Of a DNA stretch of 64,000 nucleotides, positions 45,079-53,764 are shown in pieces (the first letter of the stretch is position 1; the number at the start of each line of letters is the position of its first letter). A program made the translations under genes and the position numbers. The notes under the pieces were generated by a model. The model had not been told where the DNA came from and made no database searches. It worked only from the letters and a program-made list of their open reading frames with translations. The DNA is from Flavobacterium glycines (lineage in GTDB: Bacteria; Bacteroidota; Bacteroidia; Flavobacteriales; Flavobacteriaceae): positions 1 through 64,000 of the forward strand of contig NZ_FNEO01000003.1 in assembly GCF_900100165.1 (NCBI RefSeq), written 5' to 3'.

Positions 45079-46467
45079 ATGAATAAAGTTATCGTAGGTA
45101 GTGAAGAATGGTGTTCGTTTCCTGAATTAGGAATTCCGGTTATTAAAGCCCGAGTAGACTCGGGAGCTAAAACCTCAGCCCTGCACGCCATCAATATTGC
45201 TCCTTTTATAAAAAATGAAACCAATTGGGTTAAATTTGACCTCAACCCTATACAAAACAATTCTAAAACAATTATTCATTGCGAAGCACCTTTAATTGAC
45301 AAAAGAGTGGTAAAAAGCTCCAGCGGCTTCAGAGAACAACGCTATGTTATTCAAACCAATTTAAAAATTGGAGATACCAGCTGGGCCATAGAAATGACCC
45401 TGACTAATCGTGACACCATGGGCTATAGAATGCTATTAGGTCGTGAAGCTATGAGCGGAAGACTTTTAGTTGATCCCGAACAACAATTTTTATTAGGACA
45501 ACCAAGTAGCGACAATCTAAAGGAAATCTACAAAAATTCAGAAAAAATGCCTAGCGGATTACGCATCGGTTTATTGGCAAGCAATCCTGAATTATACAGT
45601 AACAAAAGAATCATGGAGGCTGGAGAAATGCGTGGTCACGAAATGCATTTTTTGAATATCAAAGAATGCTACATAAAACTGGATGCTAAAAAACCCGAAA
45701 TTCATTATCGTGGAGGAAAAATACTGAATGAATTTGACGCAATTATACCCCGGATTCGTCCAAGCGTTACCTTTTATGGCTGTGCTTTAACCAGACAATT
45801 TGAAGCCTTAAATGTATTTTGTCTCAATTCCTCAACTGCTATTACCCAATCCAGAGACAAACTCTTTTCTTTGCAATTGCTACTTCACAGCGGAATTGGA
45901 ATCCCTACAACCGGATTCGCTAATTCACCGTTAGATACTGACGACTTAATTAAAATGGTGGGAGGGCCGCCATTAGTTGTCAAATTATTAGAAGGAACTC
46001 AGGGGAAAGGAGTTGTATTAGCCGAAACTAAAAAAGCTGCCGAAAGTGTTATCAATGCCTTCAAAAGTTTAAATGCAAATATTTTAGTTCAGGAATTCAT
46101 CAAAGAGGCAAACGGAAAAGATCTGCGCCTATTTGTCGTTGATGGAAAAGTGGTCGCTACAATTCAACGTGAGGCAATGCCTGGCGAATTTAGAGCCAAT
46201 ATTCATCTTGGCGGAACAGCCTCCGTAATCAAAGCCACTCCGGAAGAAAAGAAAATAGCCATCAGAGCCACAAAAGCAATGGATTTAAAAGTTGCCGGAG
46301 TAGACATCATTCGATCAACAAAAGGACCTTTATTACTCGAGGTAAACTCTTCTCCCGGACTGGAAGGAATCGAAACAGCAACCAATAAAGACATTGCCGA
46401 AGAAATGATTAAAGCCATTGAAAAGAATTTCAAATTAGACGCAACAGCTAAACAGAAAGAACAATAA
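45079..46467 (+). CDS. rimK: RimK-family ATP-grasp glutamate ligase with N-terminal RimB-like domain
   Basis: This 462-residue protein is a natural fusion. Residues 1-150 are a retropepsin-like domain of the DUF785/RimB 'ATP-dependent zinc protease' family, with [19 protein letters not shown] holding the Asp-Ser-Gly. Residues about 160-450 are RimK: a pre-ATP-grasp part ([19 protein letters not shown]), then [21 protein letters not shown] and a terminal [14 protein letters not shown] metal-site region. RimK adds glutamates to ribosomal protein S6. The fused protease-like domain may trim or regulate the same target; that is inference. Confidence 0.88.
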   Translation: MNKVIVGSEEWCSFPELGIPVIKARVDSGAKTSALHAINIAPFIKNETNWVKFDLNPIQNNSKTIIHCEAPLIDKRVVKSSSGFREQRYVIQTNLKIGDTSWAIEMTLTNRDTMGYRMLLGREAMSGRLLVDPEQQFLLGQPSSDNLKEIYKNSEKMPSGLRIGLLASNPELYSNKRIMEAGEMRGHEMHFLNIKECYIKLDAKKPEIHYRGGKILNEFDAIIPRIRPSVTFYGCALTRQFEALNVFCLNSSTAITQSRDKLFSLQLLLHSGIGIPTTGFANSPLDTDDLIKMVGGPPLVVKLLEGTQGKGVVLAETKKAAESVINAFKSLNANILVQEFIKEANGKDLRLFVVDGKVVATIQREAMPGEFRANIHLGGTASVIKATPEEKKIAIRATKAMDLKVAGVDIIRSTKGPLLLEVNSSPGLEGIETATNKDIAEEMIKAIEKNFKLDATAKQKEQ

Positions 46468-46591
46468 ACAGTATAGAAAGAGTTCCATCACTATTTACAT
46501 CTCTACTTATAGTATTAGCCAGTAGAGAACCAGACCCCATAACCGCAATTAATACAATAAAAAAACATGCAATCCCAGCGGTTTTTTTCAT
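46448..46591 (-). CDS. Possible small membrane protein (low confidence)
   Basis: A 47-residue frame starts [20 protein letters not shown], a convincing signal or membrane segment, and ends in a second hydrophobic stretch [10 protein letters not shown]. Longer starts exist up to 46639. Its end overlaps the rimK end by 20 bp on the opposite strand. There is no family that I recognise and no clear promoter. The non-random hydrophobic pattern and the otherwise empty 321-bp gap are the only support; it may be a chance frame. Confidence 0.3.
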   Translation of the reverse strand: MKKTAGIACFFIVLIAVMGSGSLLANTISRDVNSDGTLSILFIVLSV

Positions 46592-46761
46592 AAAAGCAAA
46601 AACTATAATTTTCTGACAAAAATATATATAATTTTTCATTGTTGACTGTTTTGAAAAAAATTAAAGTGTAAATCCAACATTTTGTTCAAAAAATCCAAAG
46701 AAGCGCTGAAAGTAGTCGTACTTTTCTAAATGCTATTATTACTTCTCTTCATAAAAATAAC

Positions 46762-46769
46762 TATTTTTG
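46762..46769 (+). promoter_or_regulatory. -7 box before aguB
   Basis: TATTTTTG is a perfect TAnnTTTG element 20 bp before the start codon at 46789. No TTG is seen at -33. Confidence 0.4.
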
Positions 46770-46788
46770 CAGTCTAAAATTTTTATCG

Positions 46789-47676
46789 ATGCCAAACAAA
46801 AAATACAAAATTGCCGTTATTCAACTGAATTTGAATGACATTGCCGAAAATAATTTAAAAAAATGTATCAGTTGGGTTAGAGATGCTGCCGCACAAGGAG
46901 CTGAAGTGATTTCTTTACCAGAATTATATAGCAGTCATTATTTCTGTCAAAGTGAAGATGTAGACAATTTTGCTTTGGCTGAACCTTTATACAGCACTTC
47001 TTTTATCGCATTTAGCGAATTAGCAAAAGAATTAGGTGTGGTGATTATTGTTCCTTTCTTCGAAAAAAGAATGGCCGGAATCTACCATAACAGTGCTTAC
47101 ATCATCGATACTGATGGAACTGAAGCCGGATTATACCGAAAAATGCATATTCCGGACGATCCTGCTTTCTATGAAAAATTTTATTTCACACCGGGGGACT
47201 TAGGTTTTAAAAATAATCCAACGAAAAAAGGAAATATTGGAACTTTAATCTGCTGGGATCAATGGTATCCGGAAGCAGCACGTTTAACTGCTTTAAAAGG
47301 TGCCGAAGTATTATTTTACCCAACAGCTATTGGTTGGCATCCTCAGGAAAAAGAACAATATGGCGAAAACCAATATGGTGCCTGGATGAATGTAATGAAA
47401 GGACATGCTGTTGCCAATGGTGTTTATGTAGCTGCTGCTAACCGAATTGGTTTAGAACAATATTTACCGGATACAGCCGGAATTGAATTCTGGGGAGCTT
47501 CCTTTATTTGTGGTCCGCAAGGAGAGATTTTAGCACAGGCTTCTCACGATAAAGAAGAAATTCTAATTGCTGAGGTTGATTTGGATTTACAGGAAAACGT
47601 ACGTCAAAACTGGCCATTTTTCAGAGACCGAAGAATCGATGCCTTTGGAGATATTACTAAAAGAGCTATTGACTAG
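46789..47676 (+). CDS. aguB: N-carbamoylputrescine amidase
   Basis: This 295-residue nitrilase-superfamily enzyme converts N-carbamoylputrescine to putrescine, CO2 and ammonia. The catalytic triad is Glu45 (SLPELYSSHYFC), Lys118 (YRKMHIPDD) and Cys155 (LICWDQWYPEAARL). The sequence around these residues and the C-terminal WPFFRDRRIDAFGDI match AguB proteins closely. Agmatine deiminase, which makes its substrate, is encoded at 50830, about 3 kb away and not in the same transcript. Confidence 0.93.
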   Translation: MPNKKYKIAVIQLNLNDIAENNLKKCISWVRDAAAQGAEVISLPELYSSHYFCQSEDVDNFALAEPLYSTSFIAFSELAKELGVVIIVPFFEKRMAGIYHNSAYIIDTDGTEAGLYRKMHIPDDPAFYEKFYFTPGDLGFKNNPTKKGNIGTLICWDQWYPEAARLTALKGAEVLFYPTAIGWHPQEKEQYGENQYGAWMNVMKGHAVANGVYVAAANRIGLEQYLPDTAGIEFWGASFICGPQGEILAQASHDKEEILIAEVDLDLQENVRQNWPFFRDRRIDAFGDITKRAID

Positions 47677-47955
47677 AATTTCAAAAAGTTAACCGTAAAG
47701 TTTCTCAAAGGAAGTACAAAGGCTCGCAAAGTAATTTAATTACTTTGTATAAACTTTAAAAACTTAAATAAAAATGGACCAAAACAACACGTTTTAGTCC
47801 ATTTTCTTTTTTCATATACTTTTCACAAATCCTCTTATGGCCTGTCAAAAGACTTAGAGTTCTTTAAATAGCACGCAGATTTTGGCAGATTTATACAGCT
47901 TTTTTTAACCCTTTGTGGAGCTTAGCTTTTCTTAGCGAATCTTTGTGATAAAAAA
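47677..47955. repeat. Terminator and degenerate intergenic repeats
   Basis: After the aguB stop comes a GCAAAG-rich stretch (AGGCTCGCAAAG at about 47720), then the hairpin at 47771-47805, then GCACGCAGATTTTGGCAGAT (about 47872) and CTTAGCGAATCTTTGTG near 47930. The same words, in the other orientation, occur at 51871-52270. No gene is seen. Confidence 0.5.
47771..47805 (+). terminator. Terminator of aguB
   Basis: AAAATGGAC and GTCCATTTT form the stem, with further pairing of AAAAC and GTTTT inside and one mismatch. CTTTTTT follows. Confidence 0.8.
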
Positions 47956-49473
47956 TTATTGTAAGTTCGGTTGGAAAAACTTAACTGTTCCATCTCCTTC
48001 ACTGCTTACCACTAATAAACTTCTTTTGTTTGGACTCTTCGAAGCAGGAACAAACAACAATCCTTCAGGGGCATCTCCTGTTTTAATACTTTGCAAATAT
48101 TGTGGCGCCGAAGGATTCGTAATATCATAAACCATTACCGTATCGGTTCTTTCCAAACCAACAAACAAGATGTTTTTATTCCCCATCTTGGCAACTACCA
48201 CCGCTTCCGGTTCAGAACCTTTGTCATCACTACGAGCATCATCATAAGTTCCAAAATCATTTGAACGTTTATCCAAATCGTTTTTACTGTCAAAAACCAA
48301 ACTTCCGGTATTTCCGTTCCAAATAGTGAACGAACGTGCTCCAAAACTAATTAACTCATCCAAATCGCCGTCGTTATCGGTATCGCCTTCTGTCGAAATC
48401 AAATTCAAACGTCCCATTGAGGCATCGGCTTTTAGAGTAGCTGCATTAGGAAAAACAGTCGCATCTAAAGTCAATGTCTTTAATCTGGCTACATCTGTAT
48501 AAGGATTGTATTCTCTGGCATCACCTTCATTGGCTGTAATAAAATATGACGTTCCATTTACCGTATAATTTGCAATGGCATCCGGCATGTACATCCCTTT
48601 TAATTTCCAGGGATTAAATGCTATAGTCAAATCTTTATCACTAACATCAATTCCGTTTTCGGCAGTATTAAAATCTTTATAGCCCAATCCAAATAACGAA
48701 GTGATTGTTTTAGAAGCCAAATCTATCTTAGCCACTCCGTTATTTTCCTGCAAAGTTACCCAGGCAGTTTTTGAATCGGCAGAAATTGTGATGTATTCCG
48801 GTTCTATATCAGCAGCAAAGCTTTTAGCTGTTTTTGAAACTCTAAATCCTTTGGTTTTTAAAGTAGTCAACTGACTTGCAAAACCAGCAAAATTCAAAGT
48901 GGTTACCGCATAATTATTGTTGACTTCAATAATAGAAACTGAACCATCCGGATCTACCGAATAATCCGCATTTGGTTCTCCTTCGTTTGCCGTCATAATA
49001 TATTTACCATCTGGTGAAAAAGTGACCATATCCGGCAGAGCTCCCACGGTAATTTCTTTAATCAAGCTATAATCGGACGTATTAAAAACAACTACTTTTC
49101 CATTCCCTTGTTTGTTTACAGTCGATTCCAAAGCAACTGCCAGTTTCCCTCCGTAAACAGAAACACTATTTGAAGCACCACTATAAACGGATAAATCAAT
49201 CACCGCTAATTTTTTAGGATTTGCAGGATCCGATACATCAACAACATCAATTTGATTAGTTGCACTGTTGTTTACCGTAAAAAGTCTTTTAGTAGTTTCA
49301 TCATACGCACTGATTTCGGCTGCAGCTAATCCGCCAATAGTTATGATACCTACTTCTTTAAAACTTGCCACATCTTCGTTAATCTCAATTTCCTGATTGT
49401 TGTCACTTTTTTCATTTTCACAACTGCAAAATATAAACAGCGCTGCTATTAATGAAATTCCAAAATTTTTCAT
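47956..49473 (-). CDS. Choice-of-anchor I domain lipoprotein (beta-propeller)
   Basis: This 505-residue protein has a lipoprotein signal (FIFCSCENEKS, Cys18). The rest is a YVTN/LVIVD-type beta-propeller of the kind seen in 'choice-of-anchor I' and mesenchyme-surface-glycoprotein-like proteins: DVVDVSDPANPKKLAVIDL, FSPDGKYIMTANEGEPN, and FITANEGDAREYNPY, with a Ca-binding-like DTDNDGDLDE loop at about residue 362. I take it to be surface-exposed or periplasmic. Whether it acts as an enzyme or a scaffold is unknown. It is monocistronic. Confidence 0.82.
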   Translation of the reverse strand: MKNFGISLIAALFIFCSCENEKSDNNQEIEINEDVASFKEVGIITIGGLAAAEISAYDETTKRLFTVNNSATNQIDVVDVSDPANPKKLAVIDLSVYSGASNSVSVYGGKLAVALESTVNKQGNGKVVVFNTSDYSLIKEITVGALPDMVTFSPDGKYIMTANEGEPNADYSVDPDGSVSIIEVNNNYAVTTLNFAGFASQLTTLKTKGFRVSKTAKSFAADIEPEYITISADSKTAWVTLQENNGVAKIDLASKTITSLFGLGYKDFNTAENGIDVSDKDLTIAFNPWKLKGMYMPDAIANYTVNGTSYFITANEGDAREYNPYTDVARLKTLTLDATVFPNAATLKADASMGRLNLISTEGDTDNDGDLDELISFGARSFTIWNGNTGSLVFDSKNDLDKRSNDFGTYDDARSDDKGSEPEAVVVAKMGNKNILFVGLERTDTVMVYDITNPSAPQYLQSIKTGDAPEGLLFVPASKSPNKRSLLVVSSEGDGTVKFFQPNLQ

Positions 49474-49628
49474 GTTTTTTCTTTTTGATAGTTTTCAGCA
49501 AAAATAAACGCAGCATGAAACTTTTGGATTAAGCCAGGATTATCAAATATTTAACAAGAATGAATGCGATGTTAGCAAATGGTTTCGAAAAAACAATCAA
49601 GGTTAAGACACTGAAAAAATAACAACAT

Positions 49629-49653
49629 AAAAAAAGAGGATATGGATTCCTCT
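49629..49653 (-). terminator. Terminator of the gene at 49682
   Basis: AAAGAGGA and TCCTCTTT form the stem around TATGGAT; on the minus strand it is followed by seven T. It lies about 30 bp past the stop. Confidence 0.75.
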
Positions 49654-49681
49654 TTGGGGTATTTTGAATATTATCAAATAA

Positions 49682-50494
49682 TTATTTCGCTTTATATAAT
49701 GTCATTTTTTTATTTTCAGGATTAATTTTGACATAACCACCTACGATCGTAACAAAAACATTTTTCTTATCGAGTACTAAAACTGATGTTGGACGTAAAC
49801 CTTGCCAAAATAATTCATCAAAAACAGTTGTTACTTGCCAATTTTTATCAATCATATAAAAACCTTTGTTACCTGCTATATATAAAATATCTTTGTAAAT
49901 ATACATTGCATCGGGTGAACTCCCAAGTTTTATAGCTTTGGAGATTATAAACGAATTATCTGTGCTTTGAAGTTTATAGAGATTACCATAATTATCCCCC
50001 ATATGTGCTAAACCTCCCATAAAGCAAATAGAATCATTAAATTTAAAAATGAAACTTACATTTCCACCTTTAATGCGTTTCGATTCTTTAAGAATTTTTG
50101 CTAATGGATCATTTTCATCATACATTAAACTTATAAAAGAACTGGGACGAATTTCATTCATATTTTTTCCATTGACAAAAAATTGTTTAGTAGAATCTTT
50201 AGCTTTAAAAAATAACCCACCTCCCCATTCACCTTTATTAATTCCTATTAATTTTCCGTTTGGAATATCAAATATGACATTAGAATTCGATTTAAATTTA
50301 TCTATTTGAATTTTACCATTTTTCAATGAAAATATAAACTTTCTATCTGATGCACGATTAAATTCATACCATTCTTTACTAAGTCTTTTAGGTATTGGAC
50401 AAGCTATAAAATCTTTTAAAGAATAGTCCTGAGCTAAACAAAGCAAAGGATTATTTATAAACAACAAAATGGATATAAAACGTATTATTTTCAT
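49682..50494 (-). CDS. Hypothetical exported protein, propeller-like
   Basis: This 270-residue protein has a signal peptide (about 1-21, ending LLCLAQ). The mature part is made of short beta strands with repeated hydrophobic/aromatic endings (GGNVSFIFKFNDSICFMGGL, LYIAGNKGFYMIDKNWQVT, NVFVTIVGGYVKINPENKK), suggesting a partial beta-propeller. No family is recognised. It is transcribed alone. Base composition is slightly more AT-rich than neighbouring housekeeping genes. Confidence 0.65.
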   Translation of the reverse strand: MKIIRFISILLFINNPLLCLAQDYSLKDFIACPIPKRLSKEWYEFNRASDRKFIFSLKNGKIQIDKFKSNSNVIFDIPNGKLIGINKGEWGGGLFFKAKDSTKQFFVNGKNMNEIRPSSFISLMYDENDPLAKILKESKRIKGGNVSFIFKFNDSICFMGGLAHMGDNYGNLYKLQSTDNSFIISKAIKLGSSPDAMYIYKDILYIAGNKGFYMIDKNWQVTTVFDELFWQGLRPTSVLVLDKKNVFVTIVGGYVKINPENKKMTLYKAK

Positions 50495-50794
50495 TTTGGA
50501 ATAAAATATTAAATCAGAGACTTATCAAATATAACCAACTTTATCTCACAAATCATTCTTTTGAAATTTATTTTTCCTATAAAAAATCATTTCCCTAGTC
50601 CTGACCGAAGAGGAAAGCGCATACAGAGAGAGCCTTTCATTTTTCTTGTACTGGGATAGCTACTATAAGAAACTCTTGCCTGTACTTAGATAAACAAGTT
50701 ATACCCAAAAACTTTGTAAAAGACTGCTGGAAATTGCTCCATAAAAAACTATAAGTAACAATGGTTACTCATTTTTATAATCCTTACGAATGCT
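50495..50794. other. Spacer with possible diverged structured repeat (copy C)
   Basis: At 50597-50680 (plus strand) AGTCCTGACCGAAGAGGAAA resembles the start of copies A and B, and GTACTGGGATAGCTAC sits where they have TAGCGGATAGC. A hairpin GAAAG...CTTTC lies between. The match is partial, so it may be a related or a separate element. I see no gene elsewhere in this gap. Confidence 0.35.
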
Positions 50795-50802
50795 TATATT
50801 TG
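50795..50802 (+). promoter_or_regulatory. -7 box before aguA
   Basis: TATATTTG matches TAnnTTTG and sits 27 bp before the ATG at 50830. Because it lies inside the longer open frame, it supports the shorter start. No TTG is seen at -33. Confidence 0.45.
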
Positions 50803-50829
50803 CGGTCATCAAATTTTAGCATCTTTTTT

Positions 50830-51870
50830 ATGACAACTACAAACAGACGTTTTCCTGCTGAATGGGAAAAGCAAGAAGGAATTTTACTTTGTTTTCCACA
50901 TAACGGAAACGATTGGCCGGGAAAATACGAAGCAATTCAATGGGCTTTTGTAGAGTTTATTAAAAAAGTAGCTGCTTACGAAAAAGTTTTTCTGGTAGTT
51001 ATTGACGAAAAACTGCAAGCCAAAGTAACTGACATGTTGGACCGTGCCCGCGTGAATCTGGATCAGATTACTTTTATCCAACAAAAAACAAACAGAAGTT
51101 GGATGCGTGACTCAGGCCCTATTGTAGTATATAAAGACGGAAAAAGAGAAGCCTTAAATTTCAACTTTAATGGTTGGGCAAAATACAAAAACTTCCAACT
51201 TGACAAACACGTTCCTGCAAAAGTAGCTGATGCTTTAAATCTTCCGTTAACACAAGTAGTATACAAAGGGAAGCCTGTAATTGTAGAAGGCGGTGCTATT
51301 GATGTCAATGGCAAAGGAACTTTATTAACTTCCGAAGAATGTCTGATGCACCCGAGTATTCAGGTACGCAATGCTGGTTTTACCAAAGAGGACTACGAAG
51401 CTGTTTTCAAAGAATACCTGGGTATTACCAATGTAATCTGGCTAGGTGACGGAATTGAAGGTGATGACACTCATGGTCATATTGATGATTTGGCACGATT
51501 TGTAAACGAAGATACCATCGTGACAATAGTAGAAACTGATCCGAATGACGCCAACTACAAACCATTGCAGGACAATTTAAAACGCTTGCAAAGTGCTAAA
51601 TTAGAAAACGGAAAATCGCCTGTGATTGTAGCTTTACCAATGCCAAAACGTTTGGATTTTGAAGATTTACGCTTACCTGCAAGTTATGCTAATTTCCTTA
51701 TTTTAAACAACTGTGTTTTAGTTCCTGTTTTCAATGACCCTAACGATAGAAAAGCCTTAAACATATTAGCCGAATGTTTCCCTGACAGAGAAATTATCGG
51801 AATTAGCGCGATTGACTTAATTTGGGGCTTTGGAACACTACACTGCTTAAGTCAGCAAATACCGGAATAA
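50830..51870 (+). CDS. aguA: Agmatine deiminase
   Basis: ATG at 50830 (MTTTNRRFPAEWEKQEGIL) is the usual start; the frame is open from 50761 but the -7 box lies in that extension. The 346-residue guanidino-modifying enzyme turns agmatine into N-carbamoylputrescine. The key motifs are WMRDSGPIVV, NFNGWAKYKNF, VEGGAIDVNGKGTLL, GDDTHGHIDDLARF (His/Asp) and the nucleophile Cys339 near the end (GTLHCLSQQ). With AguB (46789) it completes the agmatine route to putrescine. Confidence 0.95.
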   Translation: MTTTNRRFPAEWEKQEGILLCFPHNGNDWPGKYEAIQWAFVEFIKKVAAYEKVFLVVIDEKLQAKVTDMLDRARVNLDQITFIQQKTNRSWMRDSGPIVVYKDGKREALNFNFNGWAKYKNFQLDKHVPAKVADALNLPLTQVVYKGKPVIVEGGAIDVNGKGTLLTSEECLMHPSIQVRNAGFTKEDYEAVFKEYLGITNVIWLGDGIEGDDTHGHIDDLARFVNEDTIVTIVETDPNDANYKPLQDNLKRLQSAKLENGKSPVIVALPMPKRLDFEDLRLPASYANFLILNNCVLVPVFNDPNDRKALNILAECFPDREIIGISAIDLIWGFGTLHCLSQQIPE

Positions 51871-52274
51871 TATTTACATTTTTTTTGTAAACGCAAAGAG
51901 AAAAAGTTTACCACAAAGCTTCGCAAAGTTTTTTTAAAGATTTTGCGAAGCTTTACTATTTTTAATCTGCCAAAATCTGCTGAATCTGCGTGCTATAATT
52001 TTACAAGCAGATTCAATACATTATTTTTCTTTGTAAACTTTGCGAAGAACTTTCAAAACTTTGCGGTTATTTTTTTCACCACAGATTAACACAGATTTTA
52101 TAAATATTTTCATTTATGAAAATAACTTATCTGAGCTTCTTATCTTTTCAGAAAGTATAAAACTTATATGACTTATATGGTGAAAAACATTTAGCCATTG
52201 ATTAACACATATTATAAAAAAAATTTGCGAATCTTTGCGTTTACTCAGAGAGCCTTAGCGGAAAAACTTTGCGG
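51871..52274. repeat. Degenerate GCAAAG-type intergenic repeats
   Basis: No gene is seen. A strong inverted repeat is AAAGCTTCGCAAA (51915-51927) with TTTGCGAAGCTTT (51942-51954). Many variants of TTTGCGAA / CTTTGCGG and of AATCTGC occur, including AATCTGCCAAAATCTGC (about 51963), the reverse of the motif at 47872. ACCACAGATTAACACAGATT occurs near 52079. This looks like decayed copies of a common flavobacterial filler repeat. Confidence 0.55.
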
Positions 52275-52985
52275 TTAAATGATGCTCTTATAAAGCATTG
52301 CACATAAAATCCCGAATCCAAAACTCAATAAAGTTCCTATCAAAATATATTCAGTCAAACGAACATCTTTGGATTCTTTTAAATCACCAAACCTAAAAAT
52401 AGATTTGGCTGCCAATAAAAACCCTATTCCTTCCCAGAAATTAATCACGACAAAAAAGAAGATAAACAGCCGTTCCAAAATCCCAATATATTTCCCGGCG
52501 TTATTGGTATCTCCGGTATCAATTTTTATAATTTGCTCACTCCATTTAGACAACAGCACTTTTAAAATAATAGCACTTACATAAGTCACAGCAACCAAAG
52601 CCGTAATTAAAGCCAAACTTTGCTGTGAATACAAACTTGCAATAGCAATTTCACATGGAAAATAATACAATACCACCATAGCAATCACAGCCAAATGCGT
52701 CAACTGATCAATAAAAAACCAGGTTTTTTCTGTTTTCTTTTTTTCAAAATATAATTTGGCGCAATCAATCCCAAAATGACTCAAAGCAATCAAAACTATA
52801 GCCAGAAAATATTTTGAAGCAAACTGTGTTGTAATAAGCAACAACAGCAAATGCACTCCTATGTGGTAATATAAATATTTTGACTTGATTTTTTTCTTCT
52901 TCTTGTCTTTTACCCAAGTTGTGGGCTGCAATAAAAAATCACCTATAAAATGGGCCAAAAGCAAACTTAAAAATAATACTACCAT
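52275..52985 (-). CDS. DUF3307 membrane protein
   Basis: This 236-residue protein has about six or seven membrane helices. Its N-terminus carries the DUF3307 signature LLLAHFIGDFLLQPTTWVKD, followed by a Lys-rich loop (DKKKKKIKSKY) and YHIGVHLLLLL. The start codon overlaps the end of the satD gene by 7 bp, so the two are coupled. The SatD-DUF3307 pair recurs in Bacteroidota as I recall, but no function is established. The helix-rich polar residues (His, Asp) in TM1 could be functional. Confidence 0.82.
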   Translation of the reverse strand: MVVLFLSLLLAHFIGDFLLQPTTWVKDKKKKKIKSKYLYYHIGVHLLLLLITTQFASKYFLAIVLIALSHFGIDCAKLYFEKKKTEKTWFFIDQLTHLAVIAMVVLYYFPCEIAIASLYSQQSLALITALVAVTYVSAIILKVLLSKWSEQIIKIDTGDTNNAGKYIGILERLFIFFFVVINFWEGIGFLLAAKSIFRFGDLKESKDVRLTEYILIGTLLSFGFGILCAMLYKSII

Positions 52986-53584
52986 TGTTTTTTAATTTCT
53001 TGTTTGTAAAATGCAATCGTATTTTTTATCTCCTCATAACCCGCTCTTTTAAGCGAAGAGCTTATCGAACTTTGGCTTTTTCTATTCAGAGCTGTAGCCA
53101 ATTGATTTTGGTTAACCCCCGGGTTTTCTAAAGCTTTCTTTAAAATTTCAGCCGAAGTACTCGTCCAGTTATCTGCAACTAAAAGAAGCAAAGGTATTAT
53201 AACTTCAAATGCTGAATTGAATCCCGTCCAGGGTGTTTTTATGCCCAATGTTTGTTTTTTTAAAGCCTCAAAACACTCGCCTGAATTGATAAAAGCTACA
53301 CCATTAGATTCTGTTATCTTATCGGCATTATAATCGATAGTCCCCACTCCTATTGCTATACGCGCGTCAAGTGCTTTATGTTGTTTGATAGTAGCTTTAA
53401 TCAACAATGCTATTTCAAGTGCATCTTCGACCGGAACAACTAACTGAAAACTATCGCCCCGATAAATCTCCCAATCTTTAGGTTCACTGCCATAACTATT
53501 CAAAACAGCCTTTAAATCAGCCAGCCATACAGCAGAAGCCAGTTTTCGGGAATGCATAATATCTCCTGTAATTACCGCTTTCAT
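52979..53584 (-). CDS. SatD-family protein: cyclase-like domain plus winged helix
   Basis: This 201-residue protein belongs to the SatD family. Residues 1-110 read like a class III nucleotidyl-cyclase fold: AVITGDIMHSR (Asp8 where cyclases have the first metal Asp), EIYRGDSFQLVV (Asp44, second metal Asp), ARIAIGVG (as in RIGIHTG) and NGVAFINSGE. Residues about 145-195 form a winged helix-turn-helix (NQNQLATALNRKSQSSISSS). Such a build suggests a nucleotide-responsive DNA-binding regulator; no activity is proven. Three palindromes lie upstream, and the DUF3307 gene is coupled downstream. Confidence 0.8.
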   Translation of the reverse strand: MKAVITGDIMHSRKLASAVWLADLKAVLNSYGSEPKDWEIYRGDSFQLVVPVEDALEIALLIKATIKQHKALDARIAIGVGTIDYNADKITESNGVAFINSGECFEALKKQTLGIKTPWTGFNSAFEVIIPLLLLVADNWTSTSAEILKKALENPGVNQNQLATALNRKSQSSISSSLKRAGYEEIKNTIAFYKQEIKKQW

Positions 53585-53616
53585 AATTTATGATTTTAAT
53601 GCAAGATACAAAAAAA

Positions 53617-53692
53617 TATCGCTAAATAAAGTGATATTTAAAATTATCGCTAAATTAAACGATATTTAAAATTATCGTCAAATTAAACGATA
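53617..53692 (-). promoter_or_regulatory. Three phased palindromic operators upstream of satD
   Basis: Three 20-bp imperfect palindromes, TATCGCTAAATAAAGTGATA (53617-53636), TATCGCTAAATTAAACGATA (53645-53664) and TATCGTCAAATTAAACGATA (53673-53692), repeat every 28 bp exactly. The TATCG half-sites are kept in all. The nearest site lies where the -33 region of a satD promoter would be (a -7-like TATCTTGC occurs at 53599-53606, minus strand). The array lies 33 bp from satD and 72 bp from recG, so it could act on either. The winged-helix SatD is the obvious candidate binder. Confidence 0.7.
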
Positions 53693-53764
53693 ACAAATCA
53701 AAATTTGCATTTTCAGAATTCCCAATTATAAACTATCTTCGTTTTCAAAATTGAAAATCTCTAA

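Noticed and set aside
47945..48130. 61-residue frame (+)
   Set aside because: It lies antisense to the end of the choice-of-anchor I gene and shows no independent support.
53617..53692. Replication origin iterons or CRISPR from the three 28-bp repeats
   Set aside because: Units are palindromic, only three, with no dnaA boxes, no replication gene and no cas gene; operator sites fit better.
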